Shown: piece after piece, positions 17,229 to 26,694 of the stretch
How the letters are laid out: the number at the start of each line of letters is the position of its first letter
Position numbering within the stretch: position 1 is the stretch's first letter
Origin: CAWAQA01 sp963784065
Lineage (GTDB): Bacteria; Acidobacteriota; Vicinamibacteria; Vicinamibacterales; UBA2999
Assembly (NCBI GenBank): GCA_963784065.1
Contig: CAWAQA010000006.1
Location: 372,001 to 436,000, forward strand
Direction: 5' to 3'
DNA length: 64,000 nt
The notes under the pieces: model-generated
What the model was told of the DNA's origin: nothing
Databases searched by the model: none
The model's input: the letters and a program-made list of their open reading frames with translations, nothing else
Made by a program: the position numbers and the translations under genes

Positions 17229-18323
17229 CTACCGGCTCCGTTGCTCGGGATAACCGCGCGCGGCGATTGGCCACGTGTCCAGGACGCGATCGCCGTCGAG
17301 CGCGTACACCACGTCGTGCAGGTTCATGGTGGGATCGATGTGGGAAGGCCGCAGCCTGACGCGGTCGCCGATTGCGATCGTGGCGCCTGGCGGCAGCGCG
17401 ATGGTGGCGTGCTCGTCGTTGAGTGAGAGAACCGACGCGCCCTGCACGCCGTCAACGGACGGGTTGCCGTGATCCTTGGTTGTGGCCTTGTGGCCGCAGT
17501 CGGCGACGCACCGCTCCGCTACCGGGCGGCTGACGACGGTGCCGAGGACGAAGAGTGCCTGCTCGAACGGCAGCTCGAGCCGCGCGTAGTCGGCGTCCAT
17601 CAATACATACGACCCGGCTTGTACTTCTGTCACGCCCGAGACGCGGCCGGTGATGTCGTGCGTCCCGGTTCCGCCAGCCGACACGGTGTCGCATGGCAGC
17701 CCGTGCTCCTCGAGGAGGTGTGCCGTCCGCACGAGCGCTTCCATCGCCTGGCGCGCGCGCGCCTCGCGCTCGCCGCGATCGAAAACCGGCTGCAGATGTC
17801 CTTCGTACCCCATCACGCCGCGAAGCCTCAGGCCACCGGTCGCTGCGACACGGCGCGCGAGCGCCAGCGCTTCCTCGCCAGGCGCAACGCCGCACCGGTT
17901 CTGGCCGACGTTGACGTCCACGAGGATGCCGACGGTGACGCCGGCGCGGGTGGCGGCGGCGGCCATCTGCTCGAGCCCGGCGATAGAATCGGCCGCGATC
18001 GTGATCGATCGGCCGCGCGCCAGCGCCGCCACGCGGTCGCACTTCGCCGGACCGATGATCTCGTTGGCGATGAGGATGTCGTTCGTGAGCGTGACGACGA
18101 CCTCGGCCTCGGAGACCGTGGCGCACGTCAAGCCGGTGACCGACCCGGCGGCGAGTTGGCGGCGGGCGATCTCCGGCGTCTTGTGCGCCTTGAAGTGAGG
18201 GCGAAGCCTGCAAGGGCCGTCGGCGAAGAACCGCGCCATCCGCTGAATGTTGCGGTCCATGGCCGCGACATCGACGACCAGCGCCGGCGTCGGAATTTCG
18301 GAGACGACGCGCGGACGGATCAC
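17229..18323 (-). CDS. D-threonine aldolase / DSD1-like fold-III PLP enzyme
   Basis: A 364-aa alanine-racemase-fold enzyme. RPHFKAHKTPEIARRQL contains the PLP lysine of this family; VGILVDVNVGQNRCGV, VSAGGTGTHDI and EVQAGSYVLMDADYARL are family blocks. The C-terminal metal site reads SHIDPTMNLHD: His and Asp two apart, as in D-threonine aldolases, where eukaryotic D-serine dehydratases have His-x-Cys. It thus probably cleaves D-3-hydroxyamino acids to glycine and an aldehyde with a divalent metal. It is single and monocistronic here. Confidence 0.85.
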   Translation of the reverse strand: MIRPRVVSEIPTPALVVDVAAMDRNIQRMARFFADGPCRLRPHFKAHKTPEIARRQLAAGSVTGLTCATVSEAEVVVTLTNDILIANEIIGPAKCDRVAALARGRSITIAADSIAGLEQMAAAATRAGVTVGILVDVNVGQNRCGVAPGEEALALARRVAATGGLRLRGVMGYEGHLQPVFDRGEREARARQAMEALVRTAHLLEEHGLPCDTVSAGGTGTHDITGRVSGVTEVQAGSYVLMDADYARLELPFEQALFVLGTVVSRPVAERCVADCGHKATTKDHGNPSVDGVQGASVLSLNDEHATIALPPGATIAIGDRVRLRPSHIDPTMNLHDVVYALDGDRVLDTWPIAARGYPEQRSR

Positions 18324-18377
18324 GGACGGGTGAACGCCGGTGGCTTCAGCCGGGAGATCTCCGCGTCGAGCGTACGC

Positions 18378-18965
18378 TCATTGAGCCTGGTATGACGAGT
18401 CGAGCACGTGACGCAAGGTGGACGCGAGCATGTCGCCTTCGACGGGCTCGAGGATGAAGCCGTCCGCGTTCCCCCAGCGAATGCCCTCCACCTGGGCGAC
18501 CTGCCCGCGCAGCGTCGAGGAGATCAGCACCACCGGGATGTGGCCCAGCTCGTCGTCGGCCTTCATTTGCTGACAGAGGTCGCGCCCGTCCACGTCCGGC
18601 AGATGAACGTCGAGCAGGATCAGGTTCGGCAGCAGCTGGCGCGCGACGTCGAGGGCCGTCTTGCCCGTTTCGGCGTTGGCCACCGTGAAGCCGTGGAGCC
18701 GAAGCACGCGATCCCGCGCGTAGAGATTCGCGGGGCGGTCGTCCACGTTGAGGATGAGCGCCGGCTTCTCGACGACCGGCCGTCTCCGTGTGTGGAGGAT
18801 CGCGCGCTTATCGCAATACTGGCACTGGTAGACGATACGGCGGCCTTCGACATCGGGAAGGCGCTGCCAGCGATCGGCGTTCCACCGATCCGACTGTTCC
18901 GCAGGGGCATGGCGCACGCACGCAATCTCCCCTCGTTTCGACCAGTAAAGATCTTTTTTCTCCAT
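18378..18965 (-). CDS. Response-regulator receiver protein with N-terminal zinc-ribbon-like segment
   Basis: About 195 aa from MEKKDLYWSK. The first 65 residues carry IACVRHAP and VYQCQYCDKR, a likely zinc site. The second part is a receiver domain: ILNVDDRPANLY (acidic pair), LILLDVHLPDVDG (phospho-Asp), VVLISST. The segment normally holding the invariant Lys (KP) reads FILEPVEGDML, so Lys is replaced by Glu; phospho-signalling may be altered. No output domain follows, so it may act by protein contact. Confidence 0.85.
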   Translation of the reverse strand: MEKKDLYWSKRGEIACVRHAPAEQSDRWNADRWQRLPDVEGRRIVYQCQYCDKRAILHTRRRPVVEKPALILNVDDRPANLYARDRVLRLHGFTVANAETGKTALDVARQLLPNLILLDVHLPDVDGRDLCQQMKADDELGHIPVVLISSTLRGQVAQVEGIRWGNADGFILEPVEGDMLASTLRHVLDSSYQAQ

Positions 18966-19005
18966 CGGTCGCCACCTGAACAATATGTGACCAAGAATTC
19001 TAGCA

Positions 19006-19810
19006 CTACCGTGCGAGGCGCGCTACGTAGTCCCGCTCCTCTTCACCGAACCACGGCGGCGCGCCCGCGGCGGCGTTCTCGCGCATGTGCGCAGGGCTCG
19101 AGGTTGCAGGAATCGCGGCGTGGCAGCGGCGGTCGCTCAGAATCCACTTCAGGAGCGCCTGCGGCCACGTCGTGACGCCGAAGGGACGAAGCGGCTCGAG
19201 GACGTCGGGAAGGAGACGCGTGGTCGAGCAGGCTGCCCTCTCCGAACGGGCGCATGACGAGAACGCCGAGCCCGAGATCCGCCGCGGCCGGGAGGATCTC
19301 CTTCTCGATCTCACGTTCGCGCGGGTTGTAGGGAACCTGGATCGCCTGCACCCGCGGATCGGCCATGACCTGCAGCATCTCGCGGAAGGCGTGCCGACTG
19401 TAGTGCGTGATCCCGATGACGCGGACGGCGCCGCGCGCCTTCAACCGTTCGAGTTGCGAGAGCCGCTTCGACCAGGCGAGCAGGTTGTGGACCTGGTAGA
19501 TATCAACGCGGCCGCCGAAGTAGCCGAGCGCGCGGCCGATCTGCTGCTCCGCTTCGCGGTCGTCGGCTGTCCACACCTTGGTCGCCACGATGGCCTGGTC
19601 GCGGCGCCCTTCGAGCGTGCTGCCCAGCACGTGCTCTGCCTCGCCGTACATGGGTGACGAGTCGAACAACGTGGCGCCGGTCTCGAACGCGGCATCGGCC
19701 ACTTCCCGCCGCTTCGCAACCGCGCTCCCGCGCACGTCAAAGGTCTGCCAGGTGCCCATCCCGATGACGGGCACGTCCAAGCCGGTCGTGCCGAACCTTC
19801 GCCGCTCCAC
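19006..19810 (-). CDS. Aldo/keto reductase (frameshifted)
   Basis: GTG start, MERRRFGTTGLDVPVIGMGT. DSSPMYGEAEHVLGSTL supplies the catalytic Tyr region, VATKVWT the Lys, VHNLLAW the His; YNPREREIEKEILPAAADLG and VLVMRPFGEGSLL follow. The frame then turns to Arg-rich noise near 19215, while an overlapping frame continues LEPLRPFGVTTWPQALLKWI, HAAIPATSSPAHMREN and the end VARLAR at 19006. One indel restores a normal about 268-aa enzyme. It reduces carbonyls with NADPH; substrate unknown. Confidence 0.85.
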
Positions 19811-19939
19811 GAGCTGCTAGCGTAGCGCGAACCCGACTGGCACTTTGCAATCTTCAATCGGCCATCTGCAGGTTTCATCGTCAATCGGCAGGGAACGTTG
19901 CCAGATCGAGGATTGGCGATGGTCATGGGTGCGGCGCGT

Positions 19940-20681
19940 CTATACCTCCAGCTCGGCGCAGAGCGGCAAGTGATCGGACGCGTCCCTCGGTTCGGCACGC
20001 ACGGCGACGTCGCAGGCCCGCACGCCGGCAATGAAGCCGCCGGGGACGAACAGGTAATCGAGTCGCACGTGCGGGTCCCACGTGGGAAACGTGTTGCCGA
20101 CCAGATCCGGGTGGCAGTGCCGGAACGCGTCCACGTAGCCGGCATCGAGCACGGTCTGGATCGTGCGCCAGCGGATGCGGCCGCCGCTCAACCACACCAG
20201 CGCGCGCAGCCGCGCCGGCAGCTTGCGCGCGTCGAGCAGTTCGCCGGGGGCCAGCGTGTTGAAATCGCCGACGAGCGCGTGCGGGCCCGGCTGTTCGCGC
20301 CCGATGGCGGCCAGCAGGGCGCGCAGTTCGTAGACGCGACGACGCTCGGTCCATGCCGCGTGCACGGCGCTCAGGTGGACACCGAACACGCGCCACGGCG
20401 TTCCCGCCGGCGTGATCTCGAGAAAGGCGTGGCGCGACACGCGCGGGCGATGCCACGCCGCGGCGACCGGGATGCGGCTGAGGAACCCGAGCGAGTGGCC
20501 TGGCCGCGCCCCCCACTGCGTCAGGCCGGTGTCCCGCGGCAAGCTGCTCGACGACCGCCGGCTTGGATGCCTCCTGCAGCACCACGAGATCGGGCGCCGC
20601 CCCGCGGATCACGGCCGCGAGCGCCGCCTCGCGCCCGGTGCCGCCGTAGCGGATGTTGTAGGAGAGGAGTCGAAGAATCAC
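19940..20681 (-). CDS. Endonuclease/exonuclease/phosphatase family protein (frameshifted)
   Basis: GTG 20681 overlaps the upstream stop (GTGA). LLSYNIRYGGTGRE and LVVLQEAS are the first EEP motifs; after a shift near 20540 the second frame gives FGVHLSAVHAAWTERRRVYE, HALVGDFNTLAPGE (catalytic GDFN), VRLDYLFVP and SDHLPLCAELEV. All metal and catalytic motifs (N, E, H, DxN, DH) are present once the frames are joined, giving about 247 aa. It hydrolyses a phosphodiester or phosphomonoester; the substrate is not predictable. Confidence 0.82.
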
Positions 20682-21148
20682 TCGTGCTGGATAAGCGTCA
20701 AATAAGGCTGGTCGAGGAGATCGCCCCGGACCTTGAGCACGACGTCGCGCGACGCCTGGATGTTCACGGGGCGGCCGGTCATCGCCATCAGGGTCTCGCG
20801 CAGCGGAACGAGGTCGGGCGCGATATCGGGATCTTCATCCGACAACGGCCGCGAATGCAGGCCCGGCACGAAGAATCCCGTGACCGTGAACAGGCCGATG
20901 ACGGCGTCGCCGACGAGGGTCACGTCGAGGTCGCTGGTTCCAGGGCCGTCCGCGTCGAAGGGCGCGCCGTCCTTCCAGCGCGTGCCGGTCACAGCGCTCC
21001 CCCGCAGCACGACGCGGGTGCCATCGGGAATCTCCTCGCGGATCACGCGAATGAAATCCTCGAAGCGCTCGATGCTGCCGCCGAACGCCAGCCGGATGAC
21101 GTTGTCGCGCTTCTCAGCGTCGCTCAAACCGCCTTGGTCCTTTTCCAC
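20678..21148 (-). CDS. Nucleotidyltransferase-like protein
   Basis: I start at GTG 21148 ([16 protein letters not shown]), about 5 nt after AAAAGGCGGGG; longer frames would run into the divergent ferredoxin gene. [14 protein letters not shown] and [17 protein letters not shown] match the GS...SDxD core of polymerase-beta-type nucleotidyltransferases. The pairing with a C-terminal phosphatase-fold neighbour through a GTGA overlap suggests a joint role. About 156 aa; substrate unknown. Confidence 0.65.
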   Translation of the reverse strand: MEKDQGGLSDAEKRDNVIRLAFGGSIERFEDFIRVIREEIPDGTRVVLRGSAVTGTRWKDGAPFDADGPGTSDLDVTLVGDAVIGLFTVTGFFVPGLHSRPLSDEDPDIAPDLVPLRETLMAMTGRPVNIQASRDVVLKVRGDLLDQPYLTLIQHE

Positions 21149-21176
21149 GCCCCGCCTTTTGTGTAAGCTCGACAGA

Positions 21177-21551
21177 ATGCCGTTCATCATCACCGATCCG
21201 TGTATCGATACGAAGGACACCTCCTGCGTCGACGTCTGCCCGGTCGATTGCATCCACCCGCGCAAGGACGAGCCGGAGTTTGCGCAGGCCACCATGTTGT
21301 ACATCCATCCCGAGGAGTGCATCGACTGCGGCGCCTGCGTGCCGGCGTGCCCCGTTTCCGCGATCTACGACAGTCCCGATTCGACGCCGCTCAGCCAGAA
21401 AGAGCTCGTCGAGGCCAACGCGGTCTTCCGCGCGGGCGATCCGGGTGCCGTCGCACGCGCGGAAGAGATTGTCCGCGATCACAAGTCGCAGCACGCGGAC
21501 CTGCTGGCGATCGCGGCGCCGGAACGAGCCGCGGCGCACGGGAAGAGCTGA
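21177..21551 (+). CDS. 7Fe-type ferredoxin (FdxA-like)
   Basis: A 124-aa ferredoxin beginning [20 protein letters not shown]. The first cluster set CxxxxxxxC-xxx-CPVDC and second [14 protein letters not shown] give one 3Fe-4S/4Fe-4S and one 4Fe-4S cluster; the [10 protein letters not shown] and CPVDCIHP patterns are those of the Azotobacter-type 7Fe ferredoxins. The C-terminal 45 residues form a helical tail, as in that group. It is a cytoplasmic electron carrier. It is divergent from the nucleotidyltransferase-like gene. Confidence 0.92.
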   Translation: MPFIITDPCIDTKDTSCVDVCPVDCIHPRKDEPEFAQATMLYIHPEECIDCGACVPACPVSAIYDSPDSTPLSQKELVEANAVFRAGDPGAVARAEEIVRDHKSQHADLLAIAAPERAAAHGKS

Positions 21552-21620
21552 ACGGGCGTCGGGGCCTTCGGGTCGCCCGGTCCGCTCCATACGGGCACAC
21601 CCTTTGCTCTCCTGATCCGT

Positions 21621-21875
21621 ATGAACATCCAGAACGCGACACGGTTCGGCCAGGTTCGCCTCGCTCAGCGCGTCGGCCGGTCCCTGCCCTGGGTCGGCGC
21701 CGCGATCGCTCTCTACGCCCTCGGCTCCGCCATCCGCCAGAAGGGGCTGTTCGGCGGCGCCGTCGATACGGCGCTCAACGCCGTGCCGTTCGTCGGCGGC
21801 GTGAAGAATGCGGCGGAAGTCATCCGCGGCCGCGACTTCATCCGGGATCGGGCGATCAATCGCATCCCGGGTTGA
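21621..21875 (+). CDS. Small membrane-associated conserved protein
   Basis: 84 aa: MNIQNATRFGQVRLAQRVGR, then SLPWVGAAIALYALGSAIRQ (one hydrophobic helix), GGAVDTALNAVPFVGGVKNA and VIRGRDFIRDRAINRIPG. The AVPFVGxxK...GRDFI pattern resembles small DUF4112-like or holin-adjacent proteins. No function is assigned. Confidence 0.6.
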   Translation: MNIQNATRFGQVRLAQRVGRSLPWVGAAIALYALGSAIRQKGLFGGAVDTALNAVPFVGGVKNAAEVIRGRDFIRDRAINRIPG

Positions 21876-21902
21876 TCGTGGAGTGCTCGAAATTCAATCG
21901 CC

Positions 21903-22145
21903 GTGAAAACCGCGGTGGTAAGCTCCGATCCTATGAGCCCTAAGGAGAATCGTCGCACCGGCGAGACACGCGACCGGCGCGCGCGTACCCGCGGCGGCCG
22001 TCGCGACGGCGATGAGAAGAAACCGTGGTACATGCGGCGGCGCCTGTGGCTCGCAGCGGCGTCGCTGCTGTACGTCGGGTGGAGACGCATCACGGGCCGG
22101 CCCAAGAACGACAAGGATGCCGGCGGCAGCCATCTCGCAGCCTGA
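21903..22145 (+). CDS. Small basic protein with one membrane helix
   Basis: Up to 80 aa. The N-terminal half is Arg-rich (ENRRTGETRDRRARTRGGRR), followed by WYMRRRLWLAAASLLYVGWR, a single membrane helix with positive-inside charge, and RPKNDKDAGGSHLAA. The start may be ATG 21933 (MSPKENRR). It sits 3 nt before the next small gene. Unknown function; borderline evidence. Confidence 0.45.
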   Translation: MKTAVVSSDPMSPKENRRTGETRDRRARTRGGRRDGDEKKPWYMRRRLWLAAASLLYVGWRRITGRPKNDKDAGGSHLAA

Positions 22146-22147
22146 TC

Positions 22148-22399
22148 ATGGCCCGCGGCTTCGAAAGCAAGTCGGTCGAGGCGCAACAGGAAGCAGCCCA
22201 GGATCGGCGCCGGATAGGACCGCCGATCAATCGGGAGGATGCGGCGCGCCGGGCAGAGCGGGCAACCCTCGCTCTCGCGCGGACGCGCGCCGAAGCGGAT
22301 CTCAGGGGCGCGTCAGCGCCCGCGCATCGTGCGATGCTCGAACAGGCGATCGCCGATCTCGATCGGCGGATCGCCGCTACTGAAGAACACCCGAATTGA
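22148..22399 (+). CDS. Small conserved helical protein
   Basis: 83 aa: MARGFESKSVEAQQEAAQDR, then RRAERATLALARTRAEADLR and AMLEQAIADLDRRIAATEEH. It is entirely helical and charged, with heptad-like spacing suggesting a coiled-coil. The MARGFESKSVxxQQE start is recurrent in soil acidobacterial proteins as far as I recall. It begins 3 nt after the preceding stop. Function unknown. Confidence 0.6.
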   Translation: MARGFESKSVEAQQEAAQDRRRIGPPINREDAARRAERATLALARTRAEADLRGASAPAHRAMLEQAIADLDRRIAATEEHPN

Positions 22400-22457
22400 C
22401 GCCGCGCAGCCCCGCATCCCCGAATGGGGACGCGCCGTTGTCGCAGCTCGGCGTTCT

Positions 22458-22643
22458 CTACGCGACGCGCCCGAGCACCCGCTGGGGCATGGCCGGAGGC
22501 TTGGCCACTGGTTCCGCGAAGCCCTGAGCGAGGAGCACGCTGACGACGGCGATCGAGACGTTGTGGATCTCGCCCTTCTTAAAGCTGTGAAGTTCCCTAC
22601 CCCACAGTTTCACTTTGACCGACTCGTTGAACCGGATCAGCAC
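22458..22643 (-). CDS. Small hypothetical protein (61 aa)
   Basis: GTG 22643 lies 9 nt after a GGAGG ribosome site on the minus strand. The product VLIRFNESVKVKLWGRELHS, FKKGEIHNVSIAVVSVLLAQ, GFAEPVAKPP resembles mini-proteins with a W-G-R strand, a KGE(I/V)xxVP turn and a final helix with a (E/Q)GxA motif. The gap 22400-22877 has no better candidate on either strand. Moderate support only. Confidence 0.5.
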   Translation of the reverse strand: MLIRFNESVKVKLWGRELHSFKKGEIHNVSIAVVSVLLAQGFAEPVAKPPAMPQRVLGRVA

Positions 22644-22877
22644 GTCAGTGAACCTCCGGAGATCTTGAGGGCAACTCCTTTGCCAACCTTGACAAACCGT
22701 GTACTTTGATGGGACACGGGCATGCGCGGTCCGATGGCGCGAGCCCGCGAATCGTTCGGCCGCGGGCAGGGTTGAGCTGGTCCGTATCTTGCTGATGTCC
22801 GGAGATTCTGCGGCCTGCTGCGCGGCCTTGAGGTGCCGCGCTGACGCCGACCTACCAAAACGCGAGGAGCCGTAGCC

Positions 22878-23102
22878 ATGGATTTCGCCGTCCGCAACGC
22901 CGCCCCGAAACGCAACTCGGGCAACGCCGAAGTCCACCGGTGTCCTCAATGCCGCCAGCAGACGCTCGTGCTGCACCGGCGACACGTCAGCCCGCCCCGT
23001 CTCGGCGTTTCGCTGGTGACCGAGTACTACGAGTGCGACTTCTGCGACGCGCGCTACCAGTTCTCCCCCGCGGACAATCGCTGGAAGCCGATCTCGCAGT
23101 AG
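22878..23102 (+). CDS. Small zinc-ribbon protein (74 aa)
   Basis: MDFAVRNAAPKRNSGNAEVH is followed by RCPQCRQQTLVLHRRHVSPP and TEYYECDFCDARYQFSP. The CPQC and CDFC pairs 40 residues apart form a classical treble-clef or ribbon site; TEYYECDFC..RYxF is typical of stand-alone ribbon proteins. RBS CGAGGAG is 9 nt upstream. It is probably nucleic-acid or protein binding. Confidence 0.7.
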   Translation: MDFAVRNAAPKRNSGNAEVHRCPQCRQQTLVLHRRHVSPPRLGVSLVTEYYECDFCDARYQFSPADNRWKPISQ

Positions 23103-23112
23103 CGGGCAAACG

Positions 23113-23195
23113 GCCGTGGGCCGGCTGAATTCGGCCTCTACGTGTTTTCCCAGAGGCCGGTACCCAGGCCGACCTGAAGGTCGGCCTCTACGAAG
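23113..23195. repeat. Pair of REP-like palindromes
   Basis: GGGCCGGCTGAATTCGGCCT with a CTACG tail begins at about 23117, and GCCGACCTGAAGGTCGGCCT with CTACGA begins at about 23168. The second copy is nearly identical to the one at 3391. They separate the zinc-ribbon gene from the convergent end of addA. Confidence 0.75.
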
Positions 23196-23216
23196 ACGCG
23201 TGCAGGCTGCCCACCC

Positions 23217-26200
23217 TCAGATCTTCATCAAGACTGCCCGCGCGGGCCGGCCGGTGGCCGCGGCGACCGCCGACGCATAGATGCGTACCTGCCGCTCGTA
23301 TCGTTCGAGCGCGCCGTGCAGTTCCCGATCGGTCTTGAAATCGATCACCACCATCCCGTCGTCGTCCTCGTAAGCGAGATCGACGTGGCCTTCGACGAGC
23401 GATCCGTCCTCGAGTCGCCATGTCACCGGGGCTTCGCGATAACAGCGGCCCTGCGCCGCAGCGCGGGCCGCGGACTGCAGTAGCGGATGCGCGAGCACGT
23501 GGAGCAGCAGGTCGCGTGCGGCCGATACTTCGGCGGGTTCCGCGCCGAGCACGCGCCCATGCGCCGCCGCCAGGCGTTCGACGAGCGCCGAGGTCGCGCC
23601 GGAGAGCGGGACATCCGCGAGCAACGCGTGCACCAGCGTCCCGAAGCGCACGCCGCCCGGCCGTTCGCCGCCGCCGGCAATCGCCGCGATTTCAACGTCA
23701 ACGCGTTCCCCCGAGGGCACCAGGCTGGCCGCGGCCTCCGTAGCCGTCTTCACCATCACGGATGCGACGCGCGCCGCGGCAATCGCCGCATCACGGCCCT
23801 GCCGCCAGTCGCGGTAGGCCCGCTGGCCTGCGGCGACGACTTCGGGCGCCACGTCCCGGACGATCAGATCGTCGCGCCGCAGCCCGAACGGCGCCTGCGC
23901 GTCGAGGCTGAGCACGCCCGGCTCGGGCGACCACCACACGACGGAGTACGCGGCGTCGCCGGTGCCCATGTGATGCTCACCAGGGCAGACGGTGCGGCTC
24001 GACGCCGGGTCCCCATTCGGCCTGTTCAATACCGAATCCTTGCTCTTGAACTCCGGGCAGCCGTGGGCGCGAGCTCCCAATCGACGCGCGGTCTCGGGTG
24101 GATAGACCGCGCGGTTCAGCGGCGCAAGCCAGCCCTCCTGGTAGGGCTCGTCGCCCACGCCGGGCACGACCAGCAGGTCACGCGCGCGCGTTGCCGCCAC
24201 GTAGGCGACGCGCTCACCCTCCCGCTGCTCGCGGCGCAGCTCGAGATCCTTGTTGTCGTTCAGGTCTTTCGGCGACCATCCGCCGATCCGCAGCGCACAC
24301 AGGCGGCGATCGGCGTCGATGTAGCGGCCGGCCTCGTACGGCGTCAGGCGGGCCGTGATGTCCGCGAGAATCACGATCGGGAACTCCAGGCCCTTTGCCT
24401 TGTGCACCGTCATGAGGCGCACCCCGTCGCTGCCCTCCTCCAGGATCGGCGCCTCGGCCGCTTGTCCCGCCGTCGCCTCCGCCTGCAGCGTGTCAACGAA
24501 CCCGCGGAACGACATGCCGCCATCCAGCTCGTACTGGCGCGCACGTTCGGCGACGTGAAGGACGTTGGCAAGCGCCTGCTCACCACCGGGCCGCAGCACG
24601 AACCCGACGTGGGCACGCGTGTAATCGAGCAGCGCTGCGATCGTGTCGGCCACGGCCCGGCGGTTTCGCTGGCGGTGCAGCGAGGCGAGCAGGCCGAGGG
24701 CGTCCCTGATCGGATCGAGGCGGGGGGGCAGCGCGTCCGGCACGCGAAACGGGTGAAAGCGGCCGCCAAGATGGTGATATTCGAGCAGGTCCGCGTCGCC
24801 GATCGCAAAGAGCGCCCCGCGCAGCGTGGCGAAGACCGACAGCTGATCGTCGGGCCACTCGACTGCCATCAGCGCGGCGCGCAGCGTCTCGATCTCCTCG
24901 CGATCGTGAAAGGTCCTGCCGCCGACGAGCAGGTGGTTCACCCCGCGCGCTTCGAGCGCCTCGACGTACGGCCGCGTGATGTCCTCGCCAAAGCTGACGA
25001 AGCGGCGGAACAGGATGCAGACGTGCCGCGCTTCGATCGCCACCCGCGTGCGCGGGTGCCGGCGTTCGGTGACCGTCCAGCCGCTCTCCCGGACGAGCCA
25101 GTCCACGTACGCGCCGATCGCATCGGGCAACGACGATTCGATCTGGCGCGCCGCGACATATTTCTGCCCGTACGGCCGTGGCACCGGCAGCGCAACCACC
25201 GAGGGCTGACCGGGATGATCGGAACGCGACGGCTCGAGCGCCATGTATCGCGCCTGCAACGCCTCCCTGTCGCCGTCCATCACGGGCTCGAACGCCGCAT
25301 TGACGACGCGCTGGATGTTGGGGACGCTGCGAAAGCTCTTGTGCAGCTCGAGCCTGATGGCCCCCGCCGCAACCAGCCGATCGCAGACGCGCTGATACGC
25401 GCCCACGTCGGCGCGCCGGAAACGGTAAATCGACTGCTTCGGATCGCCGACGATGAAGAGCTTGCCGGGCACCGGCGTGACATGCTCCCAGCGTGTCTCG
25501 CCGGGGTCGGCCGACGAGAGCAGCAGCAGCAGCTCCGCCTGCAGCGGATCGGTGTCCTGGAACTCGTCCACGAAAATCCGCTTGAAGCGGTGCTGGAAGT
25601 GCCGCCGCACCTCGCCGTCGTCGTGAATCAGGTTGCGCGCGCGAAGCAGGAGGTCGAGGAAATCGAGCGCGCCTTCGCGCATCTTGAGCGCCTCGTAGTC
25701 GTGCACGCATACCAGCAGCTCGCCGTGGAGGAGCGCGGCAAGATCCGCGTCCGCGCGCATCCGGAAGTCCTCGAGGGCCTCCATCAAGGCGTTGCGCGCA
25801 TCGAGGACCTGCGCACGGGTCACCCCCTTGCTGTACCCGCCGCCGCTGCCTTTGCGGGCGCGCTTGAAGTCGCGGTTCCGGCGAAGCTCGATCAGGCGCG
25901 CTTCGAGGCCGTCGATGTCGTCCGACTCGCCGCGTGAGCGCAGATCCCTGCTGAGCCTGCGGACGGGCTCCGTGTCCACGAACAGGTTGTCGCCCGCATA
26001 TGAGGGCGCAGCCGAGAGGTCCGCCAGCGCATGGGTGAGGTCGATCAGCCGCGTGATCGCGCCCGCGCGATCGAACGCGTCGCGAGTCCACTCCGCCTGG
26101 AAATCCCGCCACTGCGTCAGTTCGAAGCCGGCGCGCCGCAGCCGCCCGATCGGACCGTCGTCGTCGGCCTCGCCGGCGCGCAGCCGCGCGCCCGCCGCGC

Positions 26201-26694
26201 CGGAGCGAGCGCCGCATGCCTTCTGGCGGATCCTCGAGCCGCGCCTGGAACCAGCCGTCGAACGCGTCACGGAACAGCCGCTCGGCCTGCGCCTCGGTGA
26301 GGACGCGGAAAAGCGGATCGACGCGCGCTTCCACGGGACGTTCGCGCAGCAGGTCGGCGCAGAAGCCATGGATCGTACTGACGTGCGCCTCTTCGAGATT
26401 CTGCACCGCGTTTTCGAGCCGAGCGGCGACGTCGGCGTCCGCCGCCGCGCGGCGCCGTTCCTCGAGCCGCTGCCGCAGCCGCAGCTTCAGCTCACCGGCC
26501 GCCTTCTCGGTGAAGGTGACGGCCACGATCTCGCGGACGTCGGCGCGGCCGTTCTCGATCACGCTGAGGATGCGGTTGACCAGCTCCGTGGTCTTGCCCG
26601 TGCCGGCGGCCGCTTCGACGACGAGCGTGGCGTCGATCGCTTCGGCGATCAGCCGGCGCGATTCGGGATCGGATCGTTCCGTGGCGGCCGTCAT
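23217..26694 (-). CDS. addA: AddA-like UvrD/Rep-family helicase-nuclease (frameshifted)
   Basis: About 1158 aa, the length of AddA/RecB-like subunits. It begins [20 protein letters not shown] with Walker [29 protein letters not shown] (motif Ia), [16 protein letters not shown] (Walker B/motif II), [17 protein letters not shown] (motif III), and [15 protein letters not shown] (motif V). The C-terminus holds the RecB-type nuclease: [20 protein letters not shown] followed by [14 protein letters not shown] shift near 26205-26230 separates the first about 155 residues from the rest. The ATG overlaps the AddB stop (ATGA). Double-strand-break end processing and recombination. Confidence 0.9.

Noticed and set aside
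23487..25937. Open frame of over 800 codons on the plus strand across addA
   Set aside because: It is an antisense shadow of a strong helicase gene in high-G+C DNA; it is rich in Arg, Ala and His and has no family signature.
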